A stretch of 5,374 nt of DNA from Bacillota bacterium (GTDB lineage: Bacteria > Bacillota > Clostridia > Oscillospirales > Ruminococcaceae), in NCBI GenBank assembly GCA_023433405.1, contig JAEZCT010000085.1, forward strand, positions 1-5,374, in the 5' to 3' direction. Shown piece after piece: positions 1-5,374 of the stretch (position 1 is its first letter; every line of letters starts with the position of its first letter). The translations under genes and the position numbers were made by a program. The notes under the pieces are model-generated. The model was not told the origin of the DNA. It ran no database searches and saw only the letters and a list, made by a program, of their open reading frames with translations.

Positions 1-702
1 GCCGTATGCTCCGTGGATCTGAACGGACTGACGGAAACCTACAATATGAGCGTTCCGGTACAGCTACTGGATGCCGAAGGCAACGAAGTGGACGGTGCGC
101 TGTTTGACGAGGGACAGCCCTCTGTGATCGTCAACCTGAAGGTGCTGGCAACAAAAACTGTGCCGGTAGACGTTAAAAGCGCGATCATGGGGCAGGATGA
201 ACTGGCGACAGGTTATGAAATCGCCGGTATCAGCACAGCTCCGGACAAAGTGCTGATCGCGGGTGCAGCGGACGATATCAGTGGTATCAATTCCATCGGT
301 TTGACACCGTATAACGTGAGCGGCGCGAGCACCAGCGTGGCTGTTTTGCTGGACTACCAGCTACCCAGTGGTGTGATTGTACTGACGGAAGGCAAGGCGG
401 AGGTTTATGTAGAGATACGGCCTGTCATGGAGACAAAGGACTTCAGCGGCATTGACATAGAGGCGCGCAATCTCGCAAACGGTCTTAACGCTCAGTTGTC
501 CGTGAGCCGTACTGATGTGACGGTGATGGCTGGAATGGCACAGTTGTCCCGAATGCAGCGCAGCGATATTGTGCCGTATGTGGATCTGGAGGGACTGGGA
601 AAAGGCAAGCATACGCTGACGGTGCTGTTTGAGATACCCGACGGTTTCGCGGGAGAGAACTTCTCTGCGGCAGTGGCTACGGTGGACGTGACAATTTATT
701 AA
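1..702 (+). CDS. cdaR: YbbR-domain protein (CdaR-like), 5'-truncated by window edge
   Basis: This is the C-terminal part (233 visible residues) of a protein built from YbbR repeats. The frame is open to the left edge, reading AVCSVDLNG, so the GTG at 13 is probably not the start. The visible part holds the tail of one repeat (about residues 1-31), a full repeat (about 36-142, with the typical run APDKVLIAG, then a Thr-containing strand, then LPSGV and VYVEIRPV) and a last repeat (about 145-233, with VPYVDLEGLGKGKH and FEIPDGF). In Firmicutes, YbbR proteins such as CdaR are membrane-anchored, face outward, and bind and regulate the diadenylate cyclase CdaA, which makes c-di-AMP. The expected N-terminal membrane segment and any cdaA gene would lie outside the window, so the CdaR role is inferred from the family. 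No membrane segment is visible here. A hairpin terminator candidate follows 25 bases after the stop. Confidence 0.8.
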   Translation, partial: AVCSVDLNGLTETYNMSVPVQLLDAEGNEVDGALFDEGQPSVIVNLKVLATKTVPVDVKSAIMGQDELATGYEIAGISTAPDKVLIAGAADDISGINSIGLTPYNVSGASTSVAVLLDYQLPSGVIVLTEGKAEVYVEIRPVMETKDFSGIDIEARNLANGLNAQLSVSRTDVTVMAGMAQLSRMQRSDIVPYVDLEGLGKGKHTLTVLFEIPDGFAGENFSAAVATVDVTIY

Positions 703-727
703 AACGGACGAAATGACACAGTATATG

Positions 728-754
728 AAGGGGCGGTTGATGCCGTCCCTTTTT
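728..754 (+). terminator. Rho-independent terminator-like hairpin between the YbbR and FAD genes
   Basis: A 9-bp stem pairs AAGGGGCGG (728-736) with CCGTCCCTT (743-751) around the six-base loop TTGATG. The stem contains one G-U pair, and the T-run 750-754 overlaps its 3' side. This is the form of an intrinsic terminator for the YbbR gene. The T-run is only five bases and two of them are in the stem, so termination may be partial. It ends 23 bases before the next start codon and leaves no room for a complete promoter after it. Confidence 0.6.
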
Positions 755-777
755 GGCGGGAACGGAAAGGAAAGCTG

Positions 778-2367
778 ATGGCGATTGAACTCTGTGGCCT
801 GAGTCTGCCGCTGGGCAGTGTGGATGACGATATCCAATGCGCTGCAGCGGCGCGGCTGAAAATAAGGCCGGATGAGATAGCGCGGCTTCGCGTGGTACGG
901 CAGTCACTTGACGCGCGACGTGACGTGCGGCTGGCACTAACTGTACAGGTTACGCTGCACGACGAACGGCTACAGCGGAAGCTGGAGCAGCAGCATGGCA
1001 GCGTCCAGACAACAATGCCGGGAGCGCCGGTGGTATACGGCGAAAGAGCGCCGGGGCAGACGGTGGTGATCGGAGCGGGGCCGTGCGGTCTGTTTGCGGC
1101 GCTGACGTTGGCAGAGCATGGTTACGCGCCGCTGTTGATCGAGCGCGGGAGAGACATGGACGCCCGCGTGCGCGACGTGGAGCGGCTACGGCATAGCGGC
1201 GTGCCGGATACGGAGAGCAACGTGTGCTTCGGCGCGGGCGGCGCGGGGGCGTTCTCGGACGGCAAGCTGACGACCCGTATAAAGGATCCGCGCACCGAGC
1301 GGGTGCTCAAGACACTGGCGGAATGCGGCGCGCCTGAGGAGATATTGATACTGGCCAAGCCACATACCGGCACCGAGCATATTCGTGCAGCTGTGACGGG
1401 CATACTGGAGCGCATCCGCGCCCTGGGCGGCACCGTGAGCTTTGAGAGCCGTCTGTCCGGCGTGGCAATATCAGACGGGGCACTGCACGGCGTTACATAT
1501 ATGAAGAACGGCCTGCCGCAGATTGTGGACACGCGTGCGGCGGTGCTGGCGATAGGTCACAGCGCGCGGGATACGTACGCGATGCTGCGGGACTCAAGGG
1601 TAGCGATGGAACCCAAGCCGTTCGCGATTGGCTTGCGCATTGAACACAGGCGCGAATTCATCGACCGGGCGCAGTATGGGGACGCGTTTGGACATCCGGC
1701 GCTGGGCGCGGCGGAATACCGGTTGACGTCCCGGTACGGGGAGCGCGGCGTGTACACGTTCTGCATGTGCCCCGGCGGCGAGGTGATCAACTCGTCCACC
1801 GAGCCGGACGGCGTGGCGGTGAACGGTATGAGCTGGTTTGCAAGGGACGCGGAAAACTCCAACAGCGCCGTGGTGGTTGCAGTATCGTCCGCAGACTTTG
1901 AGCCGGGTATACTGGGCGGCGTGGAGTTCCAACGGCGCTGGGAGCGGGCGGCGTTCAAGCTGGCGGGCGGCGGTGCGCCGGCACAGACGCTGGGAGATTA
2001 TTTTGACGGGAAGGCGACAGCGGCCTTTGGTGAGGTGCATCCGTCATTCATGCCGTATGTGACGGGTGCAGACCTGCACGAATGTTTGCCGGATTTCGTA
2101 TCTGTAGGCATTGGAGCGGGGCTCAGGGAGTTCGGGCGCAAGCTGAAAGGCTTTGACAGGCCGGAGGCGGTATTGACGGGCGTGGAGACGCGGACGTCCG
2201 CACCGGTGCGCATCATGCGGGACAAAGGTCTGCAGGCGCTGGGCGCTGCCGGGCTGTTTCCGGCAGGTGAGGGCGCCGGCTACGCAGGCGGCATCGTGTC
2301 CGCCGCGGTGGACGGCATAAAATGCGCCGAGGCGCTGATGCGCGAATTTAAAAGCCCCGGCATATGA
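778..2367 (+). CDS. FAD-dependent dehydrogenase of the COG2509 type (NAD(FAD)-utilizing dehydrogenase family)
   Basis: This is a 529-residue soluble flavoprotein whose physiological substrate is unknown for the family. A roughly 95-residue N-terminal domain precedes the dinucleotide-binding fold. The FAD-binding GxGxxG is at residues 99-104 within VVIGAGPCG, and the ribose-binding acidic residue is E122 in LLIERGR. The family-typical glycine-rich segment NVCFGAGGAGAFSDGKLT lies at 148-165, AIGHSARDTY at 258-267, and a CxC in FCMCPGGEV near the middle. The C-terminal FAD motif PAGEGAGYAGG is at 495-505. Length and motif order match an intact family member. The ATG at 778 is supported by the Shine-Dalgarno AAAGGA (766-771) six bases upstream. 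The gene follows a YbbR gene and a terminator-like hairpin, and an ATPase gene starts 13 bases after it. As I recall, such a dehydrogenase often sits between ybbR and glmM in Clostridia, but glmM is not next here. The molecular role is not assigned. Confidence 0.9.
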   Translation: MAIELCGLSLPLGSVDDDIQCAAAARLKIRPDEIARLRVVRQSLDARRDVRLALTVQVTLHDERLQRKLEQQHGSVQTTMPGAPVVYGERAPGQTVVIGAGPCGLFAALTLAEHGYAPLLIERGRDMDARVRDVERLRHSGVPDTESNVCFGAGGAGAFSDGKLTTRIKDPRTERVLKTLAECGAPEEILILAKPHTGTEHIRAAVTGILERIRALGGTVSFESRLSGVAISDGALHGVTYMKNGLPQIVDTRAAVLAIGHSARDTYAMLRDSRVAMEPKPFAIGLRIEHRREFIDRAQYGDAFGHPALGAAEYRLTSRYGERGVYTFCMCPGGEVINSSTEPDGVAVNGMSWFARDAENSNSAVVVAVSSADFEPGILGGVEFQRRWERAAFKLAGGGAPAQTLGDYFDGKATAAFGEVHPSFMPYVTGADLHECLPDFVSVGIGAGLREFGRKLKGFDRPEAVLTGVETRTSAPVRIMRDKGLQALGAAGLFPAGEGAGYAGGIVSAAVDGIKCAEALMREFKSPGI

Positions 2368-2380
2368 TGAAGGAGAATGC

Positions 2381-3055
2381 ATGAAAAAGATCACGGTGCT
2401 GTTTGGCAATTACGGGAGCGGCAAGACGGAGCTGTCGCTCAATATCGCACTGTCGCTGGCTGAGCAGTCAGCCGATGTAGCGTTGGTTGACCTCGATATC
2501 GTCAACCCTTATTTCCGTTCGTCGGAGCACAGACCGCTGCTGGAGAGCAAGGGGATACGCGTGATCGCGCCGGTGTTTGCCAACACGGCGGTGGATGTGC
2601 CGTCGCTGCCGCCCGATGTATTTGCGGCGTTCCGGCACGAATACGCGGTGTTCGACTGCGGCGGCGACCCGGTGGGCGCGGCAGCGCTGGGCGGATTGAA
2701 GCGGTACTTCGATGCCAATCGGGAGAATACGGAGGCGCTGTTCGTCGTCAACACGCGGCGGCCCTTCCAGGATAGCGCCGAAACGCTGGAAGAAAGCATG
2801 ACGCGCATACAGGCGCGGGCACGGCTGACCGCGGACGGTCTGGTGCTGAATGCCAACCTCGGTCCGGAAACGACGGGCGCAGAGCTGGCAGAAGGTTACG
2901 CGGTGGTGCGGGCGCTGTCGGACAACACCGGCATACCGCTGCGCTACGTGAGCGGCACCGAAGCGGCATTGGCGGTCTTTGAACGGCAGTGTACGGACTG
3001 TGCGGTCGAACGGCTGCCCATCAGCATACTGACCAGACTGGACTGGCTGGCTTGA
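2381..3055 (+). CDS. Small P-loop ATPase related to the MinD/ParA/CobQ nucleotide-binding family
   Basis: This 224-residue single-domain protein begins directly with a Walker A loop, GNYGSGKT at residues 9-16, with K15 and T16 as the expected phosphate and Mg2+ ligands. It lacks the extra lysine of the deviant KGGxGKT loop of true MinD/ParA proteins. VDLDIVNPYFR (36-46) corresponds to the switch I region with a conserved Asp, and VFDCGGDPVG (90-99) to Walker B and switch II. LFVVNTRRPF (120-129) and LVLNANLG (154-161) resemble the later strands that form the nucleotide base pocket. No membrane segment or metal-binding cluster is visible. The ATG is preceded by AAGGAG (2370-2375), and the gap from the FAD gene is 13 bases, so the two are probably co-transcribed. 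Relatives are, as I recall, often found beside 2-oxoacid:ferredoxin oxidoreductase genes; none is present here. The function is unknown. The stop codon lies inside the -35 box of the next gene's promoter. Confidence 0.82.
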   Translation: MKKITVLFGNYGSGKTELSLNIALSLAEQSADVALVDLDIVNPYFRSSEHRPLLESKGIRVIAPVFANTAVDVPSLPPDVFAAFRHEYAVFDCGGDPVGAAALGGLKRYFDANRENTEALFVVNTRRPFQDSAETLEESMTRIQARARLTADGLVLNANLGPETTGAELAEGYAVVRALSDNTGIPLRYVSGTEAALAVFERQCTDCAVERLPISILTRLDWLA

Positions 3056-3079
3056 CCTAGCAGATAGAAGTGTTATAAT
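3052..3079 (+). promoter_or_regulatory. SigA/sigma-70-type promoter for the cysteine synthase gene
   Basis: The -35 box TTGACC (3052-3057) matches five of six consensus bases. The -10 box TATAAT (3074-3079) is perfect and is preceded by TG at 3071-3072, making an extended -10. The spacer is 16 bases. Transcription should begin near 3084-3087, leaving a leader of about 25 bases, too short for an S-box riboswitch or T-box. The -35 box contains the TGA stop of the upstream ATPase gene (3053-3055). No operator is evident. Confidence 0.85.
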
Positions 3080-3097
3080 CTGGATGAATTGTGTTTT

Positions 3098-3105
3098 GGA
3101 AGGGG
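3098..3105 (+). promoter_or_regulatory. Ribosome binding site that fixes the cysteine synthase start
   Basis: The purine run GGAAGGGG ends six bases before the ATG at 3112. It lies downstream of the alternative in-frame GTG at 3091, which has no good Shine-Dalgarno site and lies within a few bases of the predicted transcript start. This favours 3112 as the true start. Confidence 0.75.
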
Positions 3106-3111
3106 TTTGGC

Positions 3112-4005
3112 ATGAACGTATACGGCAACATACTGGATACTATCGGGAACACGCCGCTGGTGCGGATAAACAAGCTGTGGACGAATAAGAATGTTGAGAT
3201 ATATGCGAAGGTAGAGGGCACCAACCCCACCGGCAGCATCAAGGACCGGATCGCGCTCAAAATGATCGAGCAGGCCGAGGCGGAAGGGACGCTGACACCC
3301 GGCAAGACCATCATCGAGCCCACATCCGGCAACACCGGCATCGCTCTCGCGATGATCGGCGCGACGCTCGGCTATGATGTGGAGATCGTGATGAGCAGCG
3401 CGGTGTCAGTGGAGCGGCAGAAAATGATTACGGCATTCGGTGCGAAGGTAATACTGACGGCGGCGGATGAGGGCACGGACGGCGCGATACGCAAGGCGCG
3501 CACGCTGGTGGCCAAAAATCCGGAGAAGTATTTTATGCCCGACCAGTTTACCAACCGTTACAATAAGCTGGCGCATTACTCCACAACGGCGGAGGAGATG
3601 ATACGCGACACGCAGGGGCGTGTGACGCACTTCGTATCCGCTCTTGGCACATCGGGCACGCTGATGGGCACGGCAAAGCGCCTGAAGGAGCTGAGCCCGG
3701 ACATACAGATCGTGGAGGCGCATCCGGTGAAGGGGCACTACATACAGGGTCTCAAGAACATGACCGAAGCCATTGTGCCGGAGATATACGACCCGTTGCG
3801 CATCGATGTGTCCATCATGATTGAGTCAGAGGAGGCGTTTGACATGGTGCGGCGCATCGTGAAGGAGGAGGGAATATTCTGCGGAATGTCGTCCGGCGCG
3901 GCGATGCTGGCGGCGCTGAAGGTGGCGGAGACGCTGAATGAGGGCGTGATCGTCTGCATATTCCCCGACCGGGGCGAGAAGTATCTGAGCACGCCGCTGT
4001 TTTAA
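3112..4005 (+). CDS. cysM: Cysteine synthase, CysM-type (O-acetylserine sulfhydrylase B), PLP-dependent
   Basis: This cytosolic enzyme of the fold-type II PLP family makes L-cysteine from O-acetylserine and sulfide, the last step of sulfur assimilation; some CysM proteins use thiosulfate or O-phosphoserine instead. It has 297 residues from the ATG at 3112. IGNTPLVRI is at 11-19, the PLP-binding lysine is K44 in GSIKDR, the substrate loop TSGNTG is at 71-76, and the phosphate-binding loop GTSGT is at 179-183. SSG is at 260-262 and PDRGEKYLST at 285-294. The stretches DQFTNRYNKLAHY, VTHFVSALGTSGT and the DRGEKYLST ending resemble E. coli CysM more than CysK, but some pipelines would label it cysK. 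It appears intact. It has its own strong promoter overlapping the upstream stop codon. No serine acetyltransferase gene (cysE) is in the window. It converges with the methyltransferase gene across 42 bases that show no clear terminator hairpin. Confidence 0.93.
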   Translation: MNVYGNILDTIGNTPLVRINKLWTNKNVEIYAKVEGTNPTGSIKDRIALKMIEQAEAEGTLTPGKTIIEPTSGNTGIALAMIGATLGYDVEIVMSSAVSVERQKMITAFGAKVILTAADEGTDGAIRKARTLVAKNPEKYFMPDQFTNRYNKLAHYSTTAEEMIRDTQGRVTHFVSALGTSGTLMGTAKRLKELSPDIQIVEAHPVKGHYIQGLKNMTEAIVPEIYDPLRIDVSIMIESEEAFDMVRRIVKEEGIFCGMSSGAAMLAALKVAETLNEGVIVCIFPDRGEKYLSTPLF

Positions 4006-4047
4006 GCATAGTCCAGGGAATCAGTTCTTTATTGAATATACCATCAG

Positions 4048-4779
4048 CTAAATCTCTTTATATGAAGCTGCTTTTCCGTTGTAGTCGGAAAATGTGTGGA
4101 CGATACTCATGTTGCGTTTGCTGAATATCGCATTCAATTCACTGATAGAGTAGAGCCGGGTGGGGTTTCCTTCGGGCACCTCAGGTTTTTTTGCGGTTTC
4201 TCCATAGGTAAAACCACCGCCGCCGTACAGCATGATCCGTTTTTTGGGGTCCCAATCGAATTCGGAAAATGAAAACTCCTTGTTGCCTATGGCCCAGCTG
4301 CGCTTGGGGAAATACGTTTCCGCATGCTCCGCATTGCAGACGTCCATGAAATGCTTGCCGCCGGGCTTGAGCGCGGCTGAGATGACATCAAATATCTTCA
4401 GGTTTTCATCGTCATTTTCGAGGTAGCCGATAGCACCGTTGGCCAGATTCAACACAACATCAAATCCGCCGTTGAAGTCTATATCGCGTATATCCGAATG
4501 GATAAATTCTATATTCGGCAAAATATCTTTGGTTGAGTTAACAGCGTCATCGATATAGGCCTTTGTGATGTCCACGCTGACGACACGAAAGTTCCTGCGA
4601 GCAAATGAGATAGCGTGACGTCCGTAGCCGCATGCCAGATCAAGGATCCGTTCGCCACCCTGTAATCCCAGGGTCTTGATGATAAAATCCACCTGGTGCT
4701 CCGTATCCTCTACCCAAGACATGTTTTTGATATCCAGTGTCCAGATATTCCTGTACCAGTCGGAGCTTTTCGGCTTCAT
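4048..4779 (-). CDS. Class I SAM-dependent methyltransferase, substrate unknown
   Basis: This 243-residue soluble protein has a Rossmann-like methyltransferase domain from about residue 30 to 150. Motif I is ILDLACGYGR (45-54), the SAM-binding loop. VVSVD ends in acidic D70, expected to bind the SAM ribose. IHSDIRD carries D96 near the adenine. FDVVLNLANGAIGYL (106-120) is the post-strand-4 region and LKPGG (137-141) is the usual turn before strand 5. The C-terminal half, with a Gly/Tyr-rich stretch LYGGGGFTYGE and a final helix and strand, is probably a substrate-binding cap. The start is well supported by GGAGG (4785-4789 on the opposite strand) five bases upstream. The methyl acceptor cannot be named. 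Sampled 60-base stretches range from about 35 to 63% GC, against up to about 77% in the FAD gene, which could mean acquisition from elsewhere. It may be co-transcribed with the gene 44 bases upstream. Confidence 0.88.
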   Translation of the reverse strand: MKPKSSDWYRNIWTLDIKNMSWVEDTEHQVDFIIKTLGLQGGERILDLACGYGRHAISFARRNFRVVSVDITKAYIDDAVNSTKDILPNIEFIHSDIRDIDFNGGFDVVLNLANGAIGYLENDDENLKIFDVISAALKPGGKHFMDVCNAEHAETYFPKRSWAIGNKEFSFSEFDWDPKKRIMLYGGGGFTYGETAKKPEVPEGNPTRLYSISELNAIFSKRNMSIVHTFSDYNGKAASYKEI

Positions 4780-4823
4780 GTTTTCCTCCGAAATTATCCA
4801 TAATGAGTGCCCGTCAACTGAGT

Positions 4824-5374
4824 CTATGGTTCGGGCGTGATCTCGGGTGTCGGGGTAGGAGTCACCGTCGGCGCGGGTTCGGGCGTTGGCTTTTTCGTCG
4901 GCTGCGGCGTGGTGGATGGCGCGGGCGTTGGCTTTTTCGTCGGCGGTGGTGTGGCGGACGGTGCGGGCGTTGGTGTCGGCGGCACGTAGACGAGCAGCGT
5001 CTGGTACATAGCCTCCAGCTCCGTCGTCATGGCAATCATGTCCTCGGCGGCTGTTTCGTCGCCCTTCACATAGGCGTCATTGGCGTCGAGCAGATCCTCC
5101 GACTGCGTAAGCAGCGCTTCGGTTTGCGAGATCAGCTCGGGCGACAATGTGGCACGACGCTGGTCGAGGTAGTCCTGTAATTTAACGATGGCTTTATCGA
5201 GGTTGATCTTGGCGTTGTCGAATGAAACGTAGCCGATGCTGTACGTCCAGTCGATGGTTTTGGAAACGTCCTGACCGAATATTTGGCTAATGATATCCAC
5301 AGTGATATTGTGGTCCAGCACGTAGTAGGTGGCGTTGTAAGCCTGCATGTATTCGCCTTTAAGCGCATAACGGC
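4824..5374 (-). CDS. Unrecognised protein with Pro/Thr-rich repetitive C-terminal tail, 5'-truncated by window edge
   Basis: The frame stays open past the Met at 5348 (RYALKGEY precedes it) to the right edge, so 182 C-terminal residues are visible and the true start is probably outside. About the first 130 visible residues look globular and largely helical: an aromatic segment NATYYVLDHNIT, DWTYSIGYVSFDNAKINLDKA, and then helices with heptad-like spacing (LSPELISQTEALLTQSEDLL and a following acidic helix). The last 52 residues are almost wholly Pro, Thr, Ala, Ser, Lys and Glu, built on a 14-residue unit starting PTKKPTPAPS. Such tails are common as extended linkers or wall-spanning segments of exported Gram-positive proteins, but they usually connect to another domain, whereas this one ends at the stop codon. 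A signal peptide or lipobox, if present, would be off-window. I do not recognise the family and assign no function. The methyltransferase gene follows 44 bases later on the same strand. Confidence 0.75.
   Translation of the reverse strand, partial: RYALKGEYMQAYNATYYVLDHNITVDIISQIFGQDVSKTIDWTYSIGYVSFDNAKINLDKAIVKLQDYLDQRRATLSPELISQTEALLTQSEDLLDANDAYVKGDETAAEDMIAMTTELEAMYQTLLVYVPPTPTPAPSATPPPTKKPTPAPSTTPQPTKKPTPEPAPTVTPTPTPEITPEP
4881..4980 (-). repeat. 42-bp tandem repeats encoding a 14-residue Pro/Thr/Lys unit
   Basis: Two full units (4881-4922 and 4923-4964) match at 36 of 42 positions by my count, and share an identical 22-base block at 4881-4902 and 4923-4944. A third, truncated unit begins at 4965, identical for its first nine bases and then lacking the two Lys codons. 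Each unit encodes PTKKPTP followed by (A/E)P and a more variable half. The period is a multiple of three, so copy-number change would keep the reading frame. Confidence 0.85.

Noticed and set aside
13..15. GTG at 13 as the true start of the YbbR protein
   Set aside because: The frame is open to the window edge and the visible part begins within a repeat, so this is an internal valine codon of a longer gene.
654..666. Near-perfect inverted repeat AGAGAACTTCTCT near the end of the YbbR gene
   Set aside because: It lies inside the coding sequence, gives only a four-base RNA stem with a sensible loop, and has no T-run; it is most likely chance.
361..837. Minus-strand open frame overlapping the YbbR gene and the start of the FAD gene
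   Set aside because: Long antisense frames are expected in GC-rich coding DNA; it overlaps two convincing genes and shows no family features.
3091..3111. GTG at 3091 as the cysteine synthase start, adding seven residues (MFWKGFG)
   Set aside because: The Shine-Dalgarno run at 3098-3105 lies after it and fits the ATG at 3112. The GTG is within a few bases of the predicted transcript start and the added residues do not resemble the family N-terminus.
4786..4815. Possible minus-strand promoter (TTGACG and GATAAT) ahead of the methyltransferase
   Set aside because: The spacer is only 13 bases, and the start would fall in the Shine-Dalgarno sequence, so it is not a workable promoter.
4737..5180. 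Plus-strand open frame rich in Arg and Gly opposite the Pro/Thr tail
   Set aside because: Its composition is the reverse-strand reading of the proline and threonine codons. It has no recognisable domain and overlaps two better-supported minus-strand genes.
5346..5348. Met at 5348 as the start of the Pro/Thr-tailed protein
   Set aside because: The frame continues open through the edge and no clear Shine-Dalgarno sequence precedes it in the visible bases. A start there cannot be excluded but is less likely.

Overview
This window looks like ordinary chromosome from a GC-rich member of the Firmicutes (Bacillota), probably class Clostridia. The reasons are a YbbR/CdaR-type protein (partner of a c-di-AMP synthase, typical of Gram-positives), a COG2509-type FAD-dependent dehydrogenase directly after it, strong purine-rich Shine-Dalgarno sites, and a near-consensus SigA-type promoter. 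The plus-strand genes are visibly GC-rich; one minus-strand gene is clearly less so. Species cannot be named from this sequence alone.

Layout: on the plus strand, positions 1-702 hold the 3' end of a multi-repeat YbbR-domain protein, followed by a hairpin with a short T-run (728-754). Next come a 529-residue FAD-dependent dehydrogenase (778-2367) and, 13 bases later, a small P-loop ATPase (2381-3055). A well-formed promoter (-35 TTGACC, extended -10 TGTTATAAT) overlaps the ATPase stop codon and drives a CysM-type cysteine synthase (3112-4005). On the minus strand, converging on it, are a class I SAM-dependent methyltransferase (4048-4779) and, upstream of that, the 3' part of an unrecognised protein that ends in a Pro/Thr-rich tail with 14-residue repeats (4824 to the right edge).

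How the genes fit together: the YbbR, FAD-dehydrogenase and ATPase genes are co-directional and closely spaced and could share a transcript, possibly attenuated at the hairpin. The cysteine synthase has its own promoter and can be expressed independently. The two minus-strand genes are 44 bases apart and may be co-transcribed. No stretch over 300 bases lacks a gene. I saw no RNA gene, CRISPR array, insertion sequence or phage gene. I found no convincing new multi-gene system; the points most worth a second look are the hairpin ahead of the FAD gene, the promoter embedded in a stop codon, the compositionally distinct methyltransferase and the repeat-tailed partial protein.
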